From Methylosinus sporium (GTDB lineage Bacteria; Pseudomonadota; Alphaproteobacteria; Rhizobiales; Beijerinckiaceae), in contig NZ_PUIV01000018.1 in NCBI RefSeq assembly GCF_003113265.1, positions 1 through 64,000 of the forward strand: a stretch of 64,000 bases of DNA, read 5' to 3'. The notes under the pieces are model-generated. The model searched no databases. It saw only the letters and a program-made list of their open reading frames with translations, and was not told the origin of the DNA. Within the stretch, counting starts at the first letter, position 1. The number at the start of each line of letters is the position of its first letter. Both the position numbers and the translations under genes were made by a program. Shown piece by piece: positions 1 through 9,590 of this stretch.

Positions 1-30
1 GGGAGAAGGAGACGCGCACGGAGATTGCGG

Positions 31-951
31 ATGAGCTTTTCGGATATCTCGGCCGAGATCGTGGCGCTCATGCCCGATTTGCGCGGGCGTCTCGCCGCCA
101 ATGAGCCGCTCGCGCCGCTCACCTGGTTTCGCGTCGGCGGGCCGGCGCAGCTTCTCTTCTCGCCGGCGGACGAGGAGGATCTCGCTTATTTTCTCGCGCG
201 TCTGCCGCGTGAGATTCCTGTCATGGTCATCGGCCTCGGCTCCAATCTCATCGTGCGCGACGGCGGCGTCGACGGCGTCGTGGTGCGGCTGACGGCCAAG
301 GGCTTCGGCGCCATCGCCGTGGAAGAGGGCGAGCGCATTCGCGTCGGCGCGGCGGTTCCCGATGTGAAGCTCGCGCGCGCGGCGGCGGACGCCGGCATAG
401 ACGGTCTCGCCTTTTATCGCGGCATTCCCGGCGGCGTCGGCGGCGCGCTGCGCATGAACGCCGGCGCGCATGGCGGCGAGACGAAAGATGCGCTGATCGA
501 GGCGCGCGGCGTCGATCGCTCCGGCAATGTGCGCGTCTACACGAACGCCGAGCTCGGCCTCTCCTATCGCCATAGCGACGCGCCGGAAGATGTGATTTTC
601 ACGCAGGCGCTGTATCAGGGCCGCAAGGGCGATCCCGCGACGATCCTCGCCGAGATGGAGCGCATCACGCAGGCGCGCGAAGCCTCGCAGCCCATTCGCG
701 AGAAGACCGGCGGCTCCACTTTCGCCAATCCGCCGGGGCATAAGGCTTGGGCTTTGATCGACGAGGCCGGTTGCCGCGGGCTCGTCGTCGGCGATGCGCA
801 GGTCAGCGAGATGCATTGCAACTTCCTCGTCAATCGCGGCCATGCGACGGCCGCCGACGTCGAGGCGCTGGGCGAGGAAGTGCGGCGGCGCGTGCAAGAA
901 AAGAGCGGCATTCTCCTGCGCTGGGAGATCAAGCGGATCGGCGTCCCATGA
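31..951 (+). CDS. murB: UDP-N-acetylenolpyruvoylglucosamine reductase MurB
   Basis: MurB reduces UDP-GlcNAc-enolpyruvate to UDP-MurNAc in the cytoplasm, using FAD and NADPH, in peptidoglycan precursor synthesis. The FAD-binding PCMH-type domain is visible from about residue 30 ([12 protein letters not shown], then [14 protein letters not shown]). The C-terminal MurB domain carries the catalytic-serine motif [10 protein letters not shown]. At about 306 aa it is full length. An in-frame TTG lies two codons upstream at 25; the ATG at 31 is preferred. It is the first gene of the division cluster in the window. In related genomes ddl follows directly, but here about 2.4 kb of other genes intervene. 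Confidence 0.96.
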   Translation: MSFSDISAEIVALMPDLRGRLAANEPLAPLTWFRVGGPAQLLFSPADEEDLAYFLARLPREIPVMVIGLGSNLIVRDGGVDGVVVRLTAKGFGAIAVEEGERIRVGAAVPDVKLARAAADAGIDGLAFYRGIPGGVGGALRMNAGAHGGETKDALIEARGVDRSGNVRVYTNAELGLSYRHSDAPEDVIFTQALYQGRKGDPATILAEMERITQAREASQPIREKTGGSTFANPPGHKAWALIDEAGCRGLVVGDAQVSEMHCNFLVNRGHATAADVEALGEEVRRRVQEKSGILLRWEIKRIGVP

Positions 952-974
952 GTCCTCGGCGGCGGGCGCTCTCT

Positions 975-1099
975 ACCCTCCCCTTCACGGGGAGGGTCGG
1001 ATCGCGAAGCGATCCGGGGTGGGATGAAATTCCCCAGATTCGGAGGCTCACCCCCTCCCGAGCGCCTTCGGCGCTCGACTTCCCCCCTCGAGGGGGAGG
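975..1099. repeat. Paired intergenic palindromic repeat, family A
   Basis: Two C/G-rich units face each other between murB and the next gene. Unit one (975-1023) begins ACCCTCCCC and ends GGGGTGGG, with an internal GATCGC/GCGATC hairpin. Unit two (1049-1099) is in the opposite orientation and begins CACCCCCTCCC. The same paired arrangement recurs at 36088-36211, and part of it at 22694-22725. This looks like the dispersed intergenic elements common in Rhizobiales. No protein is encoded by the repeat itself. Confidence 0.7.
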
Positions 1100-1123
1100 C
1101 GAAGCCGTCTCGGCTCGCAGGGA

Positions 1124-2647
1124 ATGCTCGAGATGAGCGTGATCGAGAAGAGCGCCGTCGCCGCGCCCGCGCAGGACGACGGACTCCTTCGCGCAGCGTC
1201 GAGCCCGCTGCTCGGCGGAGCGCTCGCGCTCGTCGCCATCGCGCAGCAGCTCATCGGACATATCGATTGTGATGTCTCCTGGTTTTTGACCTTTGCGGAG
1301 AAAGTCCTCGATGGGCGCACAGCCTATGTCGAGGTGAGCGATCCTAATCCGCCGGCGGCCTTTCTTTCGCTCATGCCTGCCGTGCTGCTCGCCCGCGCGC
1401 TGCATCTTCGGGCGGAGGCGGTCGTCGTGGCGCTCGTCTTCTTCGCCGCCGTGGCGTCGATCGGCTTGTCGTTTCATCTGCTGCGGCTGAGCGCGGCGCG
1501 CAGCCTCCGCGAATGGATGCCGCTCGGCAATGCGGCGATCTTTCTGCTGCTGGTCGCGCCGGAGATCGTCTTCGCGGAACGCGAGCATATCGCGCTGCTC
1601 GCGCTTCTGCCGCTGCTCGCGACGCTGGCGGCGGAGGAGGGCGCGCGCCCGTCGCCGTGTTTCGCGCGGATCGCCGCGGGAGTTTGCGGCGGCGTCGCGG
1701 TGACGCTGAAGCCGCATTTCGCGCTCGCCGTCATTCTGCCGGCGCTGGCGATCGCATGGCGCGCGCGCTCGCTTCGCGCTCTGTGGCGCGTGGAGCTCGT
1801 TTCCGCCGCGCTCGCCTCCATCGCGCTGACGGGCGCGACGTTGCTCGCCTTTCCGGCCTATCTCTCGCAGGCTCTGCCGCTGGCGCTCGAGGTCTATGGG
1901 CCGGCGCGCGACGATCTCGGCCACTTTCTGACCCATTCGCTCGCTCTGGCCTATCTCGCGCTTATGGCCGGATTTCTCGTCGCGGCGCGCGGCGCGCTCG
2001 GCCGGGCGCCTCTCGTCGCGCTCGCCGCCTCGCTCGGCTTTTTCGTCGCCTTTCTGCTGCAAGGGAAAGGCTGGATGAATCACGCCTATCCGGCGATGAT
2101 CCTGCTGCTCTTCGCCTGGATATTTTTCGCGCTGCGCGAGGCGGCGCCGGCGACCGGCGCGAAGTCGGCGCTGATGAAATTCCTGTTCCTGCCCGCGCTG
2201 CTCGCCGCGCCGGCCTATTTCGGAATCGTCGAGCAGCTGACCGACCGCGAGGAGCATGAGGGGCTGCTGGCCGCCGTCGCCGAGGTCGCGCCGCCACATC
2301 CGCGCATCGCGACTATCGCCAGCCAGCTCGATTTCGGCCATCCGCTGACGCGGCGGCTCGACGGCGAATGGGTCGGACGGCAGAATGCGCTGTGGACGAC
2401 GGCCTTGGTCGGGCGGCTGCTGGAGACGGCGAGGCCGCCGCGGCGCGAAGCGCTGGAGGCGCGGCGCAGCGCCGATCTCGCCGCATTGGCGCAGGATATT
2501 CGGGCGGGGCGCCCGGATGTCGTCGTCGCCGAGGATCGGGCGACTCGGGAATGGGTGCTGAAACGCCCGGAAACGGCCGCCGCGCTGGACGGCTACAGGC
2601 TCGCGAAACGGGCGGGGGATGTAGAGATTTGGCGGCGGGCGGAGTGA
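1124..2647 (+). CDS. Multi-spanning membrane protein, GT-C glycosyltransferase-like
   Basis: A 507-aa hydrophobic protein with roughly nine to eleven predicted membrane segments and a soluble C-terminal tail from about residue 375. The first extracytoplasmic loop contains CDVSWFLTFAEKVLDG followed by DPNPPAA. An acidic residue early in loop one is typical of GT-C enzymes, which transfer sugars from polyprenyl carriers. That assignment is inferred from pattern, and the substrate is unknown. The start may be 1124 or the ATG at 1133; neither has a strong ribosome site. It is inserted between murB and ddl, a position normally empty, immediately after a repeat pair. Confidence 0.7.
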   Translation: MLEMSVIEKSAVAAPAQDDGLLRAASSPLLGGALALVAIAQQLIGHIDCDVSWFLTFAEKVLDGRTAYVEVSDPNPPAAFLSLMPAVLLARALHLRAEAVVVALVFFAAVASIGLSFHLLRLSAARSLREWMPLGNAAIFLLLVAPEIVFAEREHIALLALLPLLATLAAEEGARPSPCFARIAAGVCGGVAVTLKPHFALAVILPALAIAWRARSLRALWRVELVSAALASIALTGATLLAFPAYLSQALPLALEVYGPARDDLGHFLTHSLALAYLALMAGFLVAARGALGRAPLVALAASLGFFVAFLLQGKGWMNHAYPAMILLLFAWIFFALREAAPATGAKSALMKFLFLPALLAAPAYFGIVEQLTDREEHEGLLAAVAEVAPPHPRIATIASQLDFGHPLTRRLDGEWVGRQNALWTTALVGRLLETARPPRREALEARRSADLAALAQDIRAGRPDVVVAEDRATREWVLKRPETAAALDGYRLAKRAGDVEIWRRAE

Positions 2648-2709
2648 GCGTCTGGACATGCCGTCCGTTCGGCCTATAGTAAGACGGTAAGACGTAAGGA
2701 GCGCGAGCC

Positions 2710-2946
2710 ATGCCGTCCGTTAGGCGCCAGACGGTCTATTCGAAGGTTTCGGTGAAGAGCCAAACGGTTCTGCCCGCCGAGGTCCGCGAGCGTCTTCGCA
2801 TCAAGCCGGGCGATCGGCTGCGCTATGTGATCGACGACTCGGGCGTGCGGATCGAGCGCGGCGCGGCGAATGAGGAGGAAGATCCCTTCGCCACTTTCAC
2901 CGAATGGGCGAGCGACGCCGACGACGAGGCCTATGCCGATCTTTGA
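2710..2946 (+). CDS. AbrB/MazE-family antitoxin
   Basis: A 78-aa protein with a SpoVT/AbrB swapped-hairpin DNA-binding fold: YSKVSVKSQTVLPAEVRERL, then KPGDRLRYVID. The acidic C-terminal tail (EEEDPFATFTEWASDADDEA) is what such antitoxins use to wrap and neutralise the toxin. A good ribosome site (AAGGAG) lies 8 bases before the ATG. Upstream is a short direct repeat (GTAAGACG twice, near 2681-2696) next to a TATAGT-like -10, a plausible autoregulatory site. The partner toxin starts 100 bases downstream. Confidence 0.88.
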   Translation: MPSVRRQTVYSKVSVKSQTVLPAEVRERLRIKPGDRLRYVIDDSGVRIERGAANEEEDPFATFTEWASDADDEAYADL

Positions 2947-2967
2947 CGCGATATTCGCGATCGGCGA

Positions 2968-3030
2968 GAGCGAGCCTGAAGGCTCGCGGTCCGTGGGGCC
3001 GTTTTGGACCGCGAGCCTCGAGGCTCGCTC
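2968..3030. repeat. Inverted copies of a 24-25 bp element, family B
   Basis: Two copies of a 25-base element, itself palindromic (GAGCGAGCC...GGCTCGC), lie head to head at 2968-2992 and 3006-3030, separated by 13 bases, and can form a large hairpin. A third copy is at 9567-9590, directly after lpxC. Here the hairpin sits between antitoxin and toxin and might alter the ratio of the two products; that is inference. Confidence 0.75.
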
Positions 3031-3045
3031 GCGGAGGCGCGCGCA

Positions 3046-3414
3046 ATGACGCGCTATGCGCCGGGCGACGTGGTCGTCGTGCCCTTTCCCTATTCGGATC
3101 GATTTGCGGAAAAGCGACGGCCGGCTCTGGTCGTCTCGAACGACGAGGTGATGTCCGCCGGCTTTCTCTGGCTCGTCATGATAACGACAGCGCAGAATTC
3201 CGGCATGGAGCAGGACATCATAATCGAGGATTTGTCGGCCGCCGGGCTTTCGCGCCCGTCGATCGTGCGGCCGGTCAAGATCGCCAATGTCGAACCGTCT
3301 CGGATCGTGCGGCGCGCCGGACGACTGGGGGCCGAGCAGGCCGAAGCGGTGTTCGCAGCGGTGCGTTCCTTTATCGGGCGAGATCGCCCCAAACCACGCA
3401 AAGGTGCGTCATGA
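3046..3414 (+). CDS. MazF/PemK-family toxin
   Basis: A 122-aa protein of the CcdB/MazF SH3-barrel family, usually sequence-specific mRNA endonucleases. Family hallmarks are the start MTRYAPGDVVVVPFPYSD, the RRPALVVS strand and the later SRPSIVRPVKIANV. The ATG at 3046 is preferred over an upstream in-frame ATG at 3004 because GGAGG precedes it and MTRYAPGDV is the normal N-terminus. The stop overlaps the ddl start by four bases (ATGA, 3411-3414), so toxin and an essential cell-wall enzyme appear translationally coupled. With the AbrB-type gene upstream it forms a type II toxin-antitoxin module. Confidence 0.88.
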   Translation: MTRYAPGDVVVVPFPYSDRFAEKRRPALVVSNDEVMSAGFLWLVMITTAQNSGMEQDIIIEDLSAAGLSRPSIVRPVKIANVEPSRIVRRAGRLGAEQAEAVFAAVRSFIGRDRPKPRKGAS

Positions 3415-4334
3415 CAGCTCACATCGCCGTGCTCATGGGCGGATTCTCCTGCGAGCGCGAGGTCTCGCTGCGGTCGGGCGAGGCGAGCGCCAAGGCGCTG
3501 GAGAGCGTCGGCTATCGCGTCACCCGCGTCGACGTCGGCCGCGACGTCGCCGAGGTTCTCGCCAAGCTCGCGCCGGATGTGGCGTTCAATGCGCTGCACG
3601 GACGTTTCGGCGAGGATGGCGCCATTCAGGGCGTGCTGGAAATTCTGCGCATTCCCTATACGCATTCGGGCGTGCTCGCCTCGTCTCTGGCGATGAAGAA
3701 GGATGTGGCCAAGAGCGTGATGGCGGCGGCTGGCGTGCCTGTGCCGCGGGGGCGGGTGGTTCATCGTCTCGAGGCGGCCAAGGCCCACGCCCTCGAGCCC
3801 CCTTACGTGCTGAAGCCGGTGAGCGAGGGGTCGTCCTTCGGCGTGTTCATCGTGAAAGAGGGGCGCTCGCATCCGCCGCAGGAGCTGGCGAGCGCCGATT
3901 GGCGGCATGGCGATTTCATGCTGGCGGAGAATTTCGTCGACGGCCGCGAGCTCACTTGCGCGGTGATGGGCGACCGTCCGCTCGACGTCATCGAAATCCT
4001 CCCGGTGTCGGAGGAGTTCTACGGTTTCGACGCGAAATACGCGAAAGGCGGTTCGAAACACGTGCTTCCGGCAAATCTTAAACAAAATATTTACCAAGAG
4101 GTCCAACAGTTGGCGCTCGAGGCTCATCGGGCTCTCGGCTGTCGCGGCGTCAGCCGCGCGGACTTTCGATACGACGATCGCCCGGAAGGCACGGGCGAGC
4201 TCGTTGTGCTGGAGGTCAACACGCAGCCGGGCATGACCGAGACCTCGCTGGTTCCCGAAATGGCGGCCCATGCCGGCTATTCGTTTGGCGAGCTCGTGAG
4301 ATGGATGGTGGAAGACGCGTCCTGCGATCGTTGA
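3411..4334 (+). CDS. ddl: D-alanine--D-alanine ligase
   Basis: Ddl joins two D-alanines in an ATP-dependent step for the peptidoglycan pentapeptide. The 307-aa ATP-grasp protein begins HIAVLMGGFSCEREVSLRSG, the N-terminal substrate motif of DdlB, followed by NALHGRFGEDGAIQGVLE. The ATP-grasp centre includes VLKPVSEGSSFGV, and the metal-binding end is EVNTQPGMTETSLVPEMA. The start overlaps the toxin stop by 4 bases and the end overlaps ftsQ by 34 bases, so it is in one transcription unit with both. Confidence 0.96.
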   Translation: MTAHIAVLMGGFSCEREVSLRSGEASAKALESVGYRVTRVDVGRDVAEVLAKLAPDVAFNALHGRFGEDGAIQGVLEILRIPYTHSGVLASSLAMKKDVAKSVMAAAGVPVPRGRVVHRLEAAKAHALEPPYVLKPVSEGSSFGVFIVKEGRSHPPQELASADWRHGDFMLAENFVDGRELTCAVMGDRPLDVIEILPVSEEFYGFDAKYAKGGSKHVLPANLKQNIYQEVQQLALEAHRALGCRGVSRADFRYDDRPEGTGELVVLEVNTQPGMTETSLVPEMAAHAGYSFGELVRWMVEDASCDR

Positions 4335-5326
4335 GAGAGCCTGTCGAGGCTCTCTTCGATGTCGCGCATCCGCATCCCGTCCAGGCTGGTTCTCTTCACG
4401 CTGGTTCTCTTCACGCCGGCGCCTATTCCGCCCCTTACGTAAATCCCGTCGGCTCCGAGCCCGCCGAGCGGCGCGGCCGCTCGGCGGCTTCCGCCGCGCA
4501 GGCGGAGCGCGGGCGTCTCTCGCGCATCGCGGCTCTGCCGGGGATCGGCACGGCGGCGCTCGCTCTGCTGTTCGGCGCTGTGGGCTCGGCCGGCGTCGCG
4601 CACAATGGCGGCTATGCGGAATTCGTCGCGCGCAACGGCGCGCCACGCGACATAGTGGCGCGCGCGCTCGGCTTCTCCATCGAGGTCGTCACCATCAGCG
4701 GGCTCGGAGAGCTCTCCGAAAGCGACGTGCTCGCCGCCTCGGGCGTCAAGCCCACCAACTCGCTGCTCTTCCTCGACGCCGAGACGATTCGCGAGCGGCT
4801 GACCGCGCTGCCGCTGGTCGAGAGCGCGCGCGTGCTGAAGCTCTATCCCGATCGGCTGATCATCGCGCTCGAGGGGCGGCGTCCTTTCGCGCTCTGGCAG
4901 CGCGACGGCAAGCTCTCCGTCGTCGCCGCCGACGGCGTCGTCATCGACGAGATGCGCGACGAGCGTTTTATCGGCCTGCCCTTCGTCGTCGGCGAGGGCG
5001 CGGAGAAGCGGCTCGACGAATATATGCGGCTGCTGGAGGCCGCCGGCGATCTCAAATCGCGCGTGCGCGCCGGCGTGCTCGTCTCCGGGCGGCGCTGGTC
5101 GCTCGACATGACCAATGGCGTCGAGGTGAAGCTCCCCGAGCGCGAGCCGGAGGCGGCGCTGGCGCTGCTGCAGCGACTCCAGCGTGAGGCCAGGATACTC
5201 GACAAGGATGTGATCTCGATCGATTTGCGTGCGTCCGGACGCGTCGCGGTTCGCCTTTCCGAAGAGGCGGTCGCGGCGCGCGCGGCCGCGACGTCGCGCA
5301 ATTCACGCAAGGGCGGCCAGACATGA
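4301..5326 (+). CDS. ftsQ: Cell division protein FtsQ
   Basis: FtsQ is a bitopic inner-membrane protein that links early and late divisome components (FtsB, FtsL). The 341-aa protein has an unusually long basic cytoplasmic tail (residues 1-78), one membrane segment around 80-100, a POTRA domain from about 127 (IEVVTISGLGELSESDVL) and the FtsQ domain to about 310. The tail contains the duplicated GSLHA from a 15-bp tandem repeat. It overlaps ddl upstream and ftsA downstream (ATGA at 5323-5326), which implies translational coupling. Confidence 0.93.
   Translation: MDGGRRVLRSLREPVEALFDVAHPHPVQAGSLHAGSLHAGAYSAPYVNPVGSEPAERRGRSAASAAQAERGRLSRIAALPGIGTAALALLFGAVGSAGVAHNGGYAEFVARNGAPRDIVARALGFSIEVVTISGLGELSESDVLAASGVKPTNSLLFLDAETIRERLTALPLVESARVLKLYPDRLIIALEGRRPFALWQRDGKLSVVAADGVVIDEMRDERFIGLPFVVGEGAEKRLDEYMRLLEAAGDLKSRVRAGVLVSGRRWSLDMTNGVEVKLPEREPEAALALLQRLQREARILDKDVISIDLRASGRVAVRLSEEAVAARAAATSRNSRKGGQT
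4386..4415 (+). repeat. Two tandem 15-bp units inside ftsQ
   Basis: The unit CTGGTTCTCTTCACG occurs twice without interruption and adds an in-frame GSLHA repeat to the cytoplasmic tail of FtsQ. Because the unit is a multiple of three, copy-number change by slippage would keep the reading frame. Confidence 0.85.
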
Positions 5327-6636
5327 AGCCACATATCTTCCCGCCGCGAATGAAGCAGCTCGGCGCCCGCCGCAGCGCCACCATGGCGGTGCTCGACGTC
5401 GGCACGTCGAAGATCGCCTGCATCATCGCCCGGCTGACGCCGGTGGGCGAGGGCTCGCCGCGCGGGCGCACGCATCGCGCGCGCGTGCTCGGAATCGGCC
5501 ATCAGCGCTCGCGCGGCGTCAAGGCCGGCCAGATCGTCGATATGGAGGAGGTCGAGAGCGCCGTCCGCCGCACGGTGGACGCGGCCGAGCGCATGGCGCG
5601 CTCGCAGGTCGACGCCATCGTCGTCACCGCTTCGGGCGGCCGGCTCGCCTCGCAGCATTTCGCCGCCAAGACGCGCGTCGTCTCCGGCGCCGTCGCGCCC
5701 TCCGACGTGCATCGCGTGCTCGAGGCCTCCGCCGCCCATGTGACGGAGCGTGGCCGCATCGTCGTCCATTCGCTGCCCACCGGCTTCTCGCTCGACGGCA
5801 CCGCCGGCATTCGCGAGCCCGCCGGCATGGTCGGCGGCGAGCTCGGCGTCGATCTCCATGTCGCCAGCTGCGATCAGGCGGCGATGCGCAATCTTCTCGT
5901 CGCGGTGGAGCGCTGCCATCTCGGCATTGAGGCCGCCGCCGCGGCGCCCTATGTCGCCGGCCTCGCCGTGCTGGAGGCCGATGAGGCGGAGCTCGGCGCC
6001 ATCGTCATCGACATGGGCGCCGGCGTCACCTCGCTCGCCGTCTTCTCCGGCGGCGCGCTGGCGCATGTCGACGCGGTGACGCTCGGCGGCAATCACATCA
6101 CCATGGACATCGCCCGCGGCCTCGATTGCCGCCTCAGCGACGCCGAGCGTCTGAAGACGCTCTATGGCGCAGCGATCTCCTCGCCCTCCGACGATCGCGA
6201 GACGATCGCCTTCGATCATGTCGGCGAGAGCGGCGAATATCCGGCCCATGCGCCGAAATCGCATCTCGTGCGCATCATTCGTCCGCGCGTCGAGGAGACT
6301 TTGGAATTCCTGCGCGATCGGCTGGCGGCGTCGGGCTTTTCGGCCCATGCCGGCCGCCGCGTGGTGCTCACCGGCGGCGCCTGCCTGCTCACCGGCCTGC
6401 CGGAGGCGGCGCGCCGCATATTGGGCGGACAGGTGCGCGTCGGCCGGCCGGCCGGCATAGACGGCCTGCCCGAATCGGCCCGCAGCCCGGCTTTCGCCGC
6501 GGCCGTCGGCCTGCTCGTCTATCCGCAATTTTCGGGGCGCGAATATTTCGAGCCGCGCCAGGAGGCGGAGATGCGCGGGACCGGGACCAATGGCTACTTC
6601 TCTCGGGTCGGACAATGGTTGAGGGACAGTTTTTGA
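5323..6636 (+). CDS. ftsA: Cell division protein FtsA
   Basis: FtsA is the actin-like ATPase that anchors FtsZ filaments to the membrane. The 437-aa protein shows the phosphate-1 motif [13 protein letters not shown] (about residues 24-36), the inserted SHS2/1C domain, the phosphate-2 region [16 protein letters not shown] and the adenosine motif [13 protein letters not shown]. The C-terminal end GQWLRDSF is a membrane-targeting amphipathic helix typical of FtsA. It sits between ftsQ (4-base overlap) and ftsZ (97-base gap). Confidence 0.96.
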   Translation: MKPHIFPPRMKQLGARRSATMAVLDVGTSKIACIIARLTPVGEGSPRGRTHRARVLGIGHQRSRGVKAGQIVDMEEVESAVRRTVDAAERMARSQVDAIVVTASGGRLASQHFAAKTRVVSGAVAPSDVHRVLEASAAHVTERGRIVVHSLPTGFSLDGTAGIREPAGMVGGELGVDLHVASCDQAAMRNLLVAVERCHLGIEAAAAAPYVAGLAVLEADEAELGAIVIDMGAGVTSLAVFSGGALAHVDAVTLGGNHITMDIARGLDCRLSDAERLKTLYGAAISSPSDDRETIAFDHVGESGEYPAHAPKSHLVRIIRPRVEETLEFLRDRLAASGFSAHAGRRVVLTGGACLLTGLPEAARRILGGQVRVGRPAGIDGLPESARSPAFAAAVGLLVYPQFSGREYFEPRQEAEMRGTGTNGYFSRVGQWLRDSF

Positions 6637-6733
6637 AGTTTTCGAGCAAGGAGAGCGAGGCGCGCGTCGGCGAAACGCTCCGGGGACGGCAACCGACGCG
6701 CAGTCGCATGAAAATCAGTCGAAAGGTCTGGCG

Positions 6734-8440
6734 ATGACGATCAATCTCAAGGCGCCCGAGCTCCGGGAATTGAAGCCCCGCATATTGGTGTGCGGCATCG
6801 GCGGCGGCGGGGGCAACGCCGTCAACAACATGATCATGTCGGGCCTCTCGGGCGTGGACTTTCTGGTCGCCAACACCGACGCGCAGGCGCTCGCCTCCGC
6901 GCGCGCCGAGCGCGTCATCCAGATGGGCCTGCAGGTGACGGAAGGCCTCGGCGCCGGCGCGCAGCCGGAAGTCGGCCGCGCCGCCGCGGAAGAGGCCAAG
7001 GACGAGATTCGCGAGCATCTTTCCGGCGCGCATATGGTGTTCGTCACCGCCGGCATGGGCGGCGGCACCGGCACCGGCGCTGCGCCCGTCATCGCCGCCA
7101 CGGCGCGCGAAATGGGCATTCTGACCGTCGGCGTCGTCACCAAGCCCTTCCATTTCGAGGGCGCGCGGCGCCTGCGCATCGCCGAGAGCGGCATCGCCGA
7201 GCTGCAGAAGTCGGTCGACACTCTGATCATCATCCCGAATCAGAATCTTTTCCGCATCGCCACGGAGAAGACCACCTTCGCCGACGCTTTCGCCATGGCC
7301 GATCAGGTGCTCTACTCGGGCGTCGCCTCGGTCACCGACCTCATGGTCAAGGAAGGGCTCATCAATCTCGACTTCGCCGACGTGCGCTCGATCATGCGCG
7401 GCATGGGCAAGGCGATGATGGGCACGGGCGAGGCCACCGGCGAGCGCCGCGCCAGCCTCGCGGCGGAGGCGGCCATCGCCAATCCGCTGCTCGACGAAGT
7501 GTCGATGAAGGGCGCCCGCGGCCTCTTGATCTCGATCACCGGCGGCAACGACCTCACCCTCTATGAGGTGGACGAGGCGGCGAGCCGCATCCGCCAGGAG
7601 GTGGACGAGGACGCCAACATCATCCTCGGCGCGACCTTCGACTCCTCGCTCGAGGGCGTGGTGCGCGTGTCGGTGGTGGCGACGGGCATCGATCTGCCGA
7701 GCACCGCCGCCGAGGACGCCGCCGCCGCGGAAGCCCGCGTGCTCGAGGCCGCCGAGCGTCTGCGCGCGCAGGTGGCGGCGCAGAGCCGCCCCTCGATCGT
7801 TCATACGATCGCCGAGCCGGCTCCGCAGCCGGCGCCTCATGCCTATGCGCCCGAGCCCGCGCCGGTCCCGACGGAGCGCCAGCCCTCGTCCTATTACGGC
7901 GAGCCGCAGCAGCAGGCGCCCGCCGCTTCGCGCGACGTCTATCTGGAGCAGGTGGCGACGCGCCCGGCAGCCTATGCGCCGGAGCCCGCTCCCCAGCACG
8001 CCCCGATGATGGAGGCGCATGAGCCCTACATCCCGCCGGCCGCCGAGCTGCCGCGTATGCGTATGCCGCAGATCGAGGATTTCCCGCGGCCGGTGCAGGA
8101 GCAATATCGGCAGGCGCGCGGCGAGGCCGCCGGCCAGGCGCCGGAGGCCGCGCGCCGCCGCACGCTGCTGGAGCGTCTCGCCTCCTTCGGCGCGAGCCGC
8201 CAGGAGGATGCGCTGCAGGGGCCGGCGACCGCCGCCCCGCGTCCGCAAATGCGCCCGCAGGCTCCCGCGCCCTCGCAGAGCCATGCGGAATACGCCAAGC
8301 GCCCCGTCGCCCCCGCGCCGCAGCCGGCGGCGGGACACGCCGGGCTCGATCCGCATGGCCGCCGCGTCGCGCCGGCCCGCTCGATCGAGGACGAGCAGCT
8401 CGAGATTCCGGCCTTTCTGCGCCGCCAGATCAACAGCTGA
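6734..8440 (+). CDS. ftsZ: Cell division protein FtsZ
   Basis: FtsZ is the tubulin-like GTPase that forms the division ring. The 568-aa protein has the GTP-binding start [13 protein letters not shown] and the tubulin signature GGGTGTGAA at residues 109-117, and the T7 region [12 protein letters not shown] long Pro/Ala/Gln-rich linker (about 330-545) is followed by the conserved C-terminal peptide [10 protein letters not shown], which binds FtsA. The length fits Rhizobiales FtsZ, which carry long linkers. A strong hairpin terminator follows 29 bases after the stop. Confidence 0.98.
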   Translation: MTINLKAPELRELKPRILVCGIGGGGGNAVNNMIMSGLSGVDFLVANTDAQALASARAERVIQMGLQVTEGLGAGAQPEVGRAAAEEAKDEIREHLSGAHMVFVTAGMGGGTGTGAAPVIAATAREMGILTVGVVTKPFHFEGARRLRIAESGIAELQKSVDTLIIIPNQNLFRIATEKTTFADAFAMADQVLYSGVASVTDLMVKEGLINLDFADVRSIMRGMGKAMMGTGEATGERRASLAAEAAIANPLLDEVSMKGARGLLISITGGNDLTLYEVDEAASRIRQEVDEDANIILGATFDSSLEGVVRVSVVATGIDLPSTAAEDAAAAEARVLEAAERLRAQVAAQSRPSIVHTIAEPAPQPAPHAYAPEPAPVPTERQPSSYYGEPQQQAPAASRDVYLEQVATRPAAYAPEPAPQHAPMMEAHEPYIPPAAELPRMRMPQIEDFPRPVQEQYRQARGEAAGQAPEAARRRTLLERLASFGASRQEDALQGPATAAPRPQMRPQAPAPSQSHAEYAKRPVAPAPQPAAGHAGLDPHGRRVAPARSIEDEQLEIPAFLRRQINS

Positions 8441-8469
8441 TCGCGCCCGCTGGATCGCGAAATCTGTGA

Positions 8470-8497
8470 AAGGCCCGCTTCGGCGGGCCTTTTCTCA
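8470..8497 (+). terminator. Rho-independent terminator after ftsZ
   Basis: A perfect 10-bp stem (AAAGGCCCGC with GCGGGCCTTT) closes on a TTCG tetraloop and runs into TTTTCT. It lies 29 bases after the ftsZ stop and separates the division operon from lpxC. Confidence 0.9.
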
Positions 8498-8649
8498 TTC
8501 GCGCCGATTGTAACATTTTGTAAAAAACCGTGACTGGAGCCCCGCTGCGGCGCGGATTATCTTGCGCCGGCGCCACTCCGCCACAATGGCGCACAGTTGC
8601 GCGCGATGCGGCGCGCGAACCCGCCTCTCCCGGGAGTGAAACGGAAGTC

Positions 8650-9564
8650 ATGACCTCGCGTCGACCGACGATGCAGACGACGCTCGCCGCCGCCGTGACG
8701 CTGGAGGGCGTCGGCGCGCATAGCGGCCGCGCCGCGCGGCTGGTTCTCGCGCCCGCCGAGGCCGGCTCGGGGATCGTCTTCACGCGGTTCGGCGGCGTGG
8801 ATGCGCTGCGCGCCGAGGCGCATAATGTCTCCTCCACCGAGCTCTGCGTGCGTCTGGGCTCCGGCGCCGCGTCGATCTCGACCATCGAGCATCTGATGGC
8901 GGCGCTGCGCGGCCTTTGCGTCGACAATGTCGCGATCGACGTCGACGGGCCGGAGATACCGGCGATGGACGGCTCGGCGGCGGCCTTTGTCGCGGCGATC
9001 GACGAAGCCGGGATTGTGAGGCTCGCCGCGCCGCGCCGCTCGATCGAGATACGCGCGCCGGTGCGCGTCGCCGACGGCGCCGCCTGGGCCGAGCTTTCGC
9101 CCGCGCCCTCGGGCTTCTCCCTGGACGTCGAGATTTCCTACGCCGCCGCGCCCATCGGCCGCCAGCGACTGCGGCTGCGGCTGACGCCGGCGCGCTTTCG
9201 CACCGAGATCGCGCGGGCGCGCACCTTCGGCTTTTTGTCGGACGCCGAGCGTCTGTGGCGCGAGGGCAGGGCGCTCGGCGCCTCGCTCGACAATACGATC
9301 GTCATAGCGGAAGGGCGCGCGCTCAATCCGCAGGGCCTGCGATTCACCGATGAGTTCGTCCGCCATAAAATGCTCGACGTGCTCGGCGATCTCGCGCTCG
9401 CCGGCGCGCCGATCATCGGCGCCTTCCGCTCCTATCGCGGCGGCCACAGTCTCAATCTCGCGCTCGTCGAGACGCTTCTGGCGACGCCCGCGGCCTTCGC
9501 CTTCGTCGGCGCCGACGAGCGGCCGCGGCCTCGCGGTCCCGCGCTTCTTTGCGCGTCGCGCTGA
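8650..9564 (+). CDS. lpxC: UDP-3-O-acyl-N-acetylglucosamine deacetylase LpxC
   Basis: LpxC is the zinc deacetylase that commits UDP-acyl-GlcNAc to lipid A synthesis. In this 304-aa reading the zinc ligands appear in the right places: H81 in STIEHLMAALRG, and H239 and D243 in RHKMLDVLGDLAL. The catalytic H266 lies in YRGGHSLNLAL and the general-base Glu in IEHLMAA. The start at 8650 has GGAAG close upstream; an upstream in-frame start at 8530 would add 40 residues outside the family. It follows ftsZ, the normal alphaproteobacterial order. Confidence 0.96.
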   Translation: MTSRRPTMQTTLAAAVTLEGVGAHSGRAARLVLAPAEAGSGIVFTRFGGVDALRAEAHNVSSTELCVRLGSGAASISTIEHLMAALRGLCVDNVAIDVDGPEIPAMDGSAAAFVAAIDEAGIVRLAAPRRSIEIRAPVRVADGAAWAELSPAPSGFSLDVEISYAAAPIGRQRLRLRLTPARFRTEIARARTFGFLSDAERLWREGRALGASLDNTIVIAEGRALNPQGLRFTDEFVRHKMLDVLGDLALAGAPIIGAFRSYRGGHSLNLALVETLLATPAAFAFVGADERPRPRGPALLCASR

Positions 9565-9566
9565 AA

Positions 9567-9590
9567 GAGCGAGCCTGAGGCTCGCGGTCC
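9567..9590. repeat. Single copy of family B palindromic element
   Basis: This element matches the units at 2968-2992 and 3006-3030 (GAGCGAGCCT...GGCTCGCGGTCC), with one base fewer in the centre. It starts two bases after the lpxC stop, so it could act as a 3'-end hairpin. Confidence 0.7.

Noticed and set aside
929-2659. 576-aa open frame on the minus strand
   Set aside because: Arg/Gln-rich shadow of the GT-C-like gene with no family motif; GC-rich DNA opens antisense frames.
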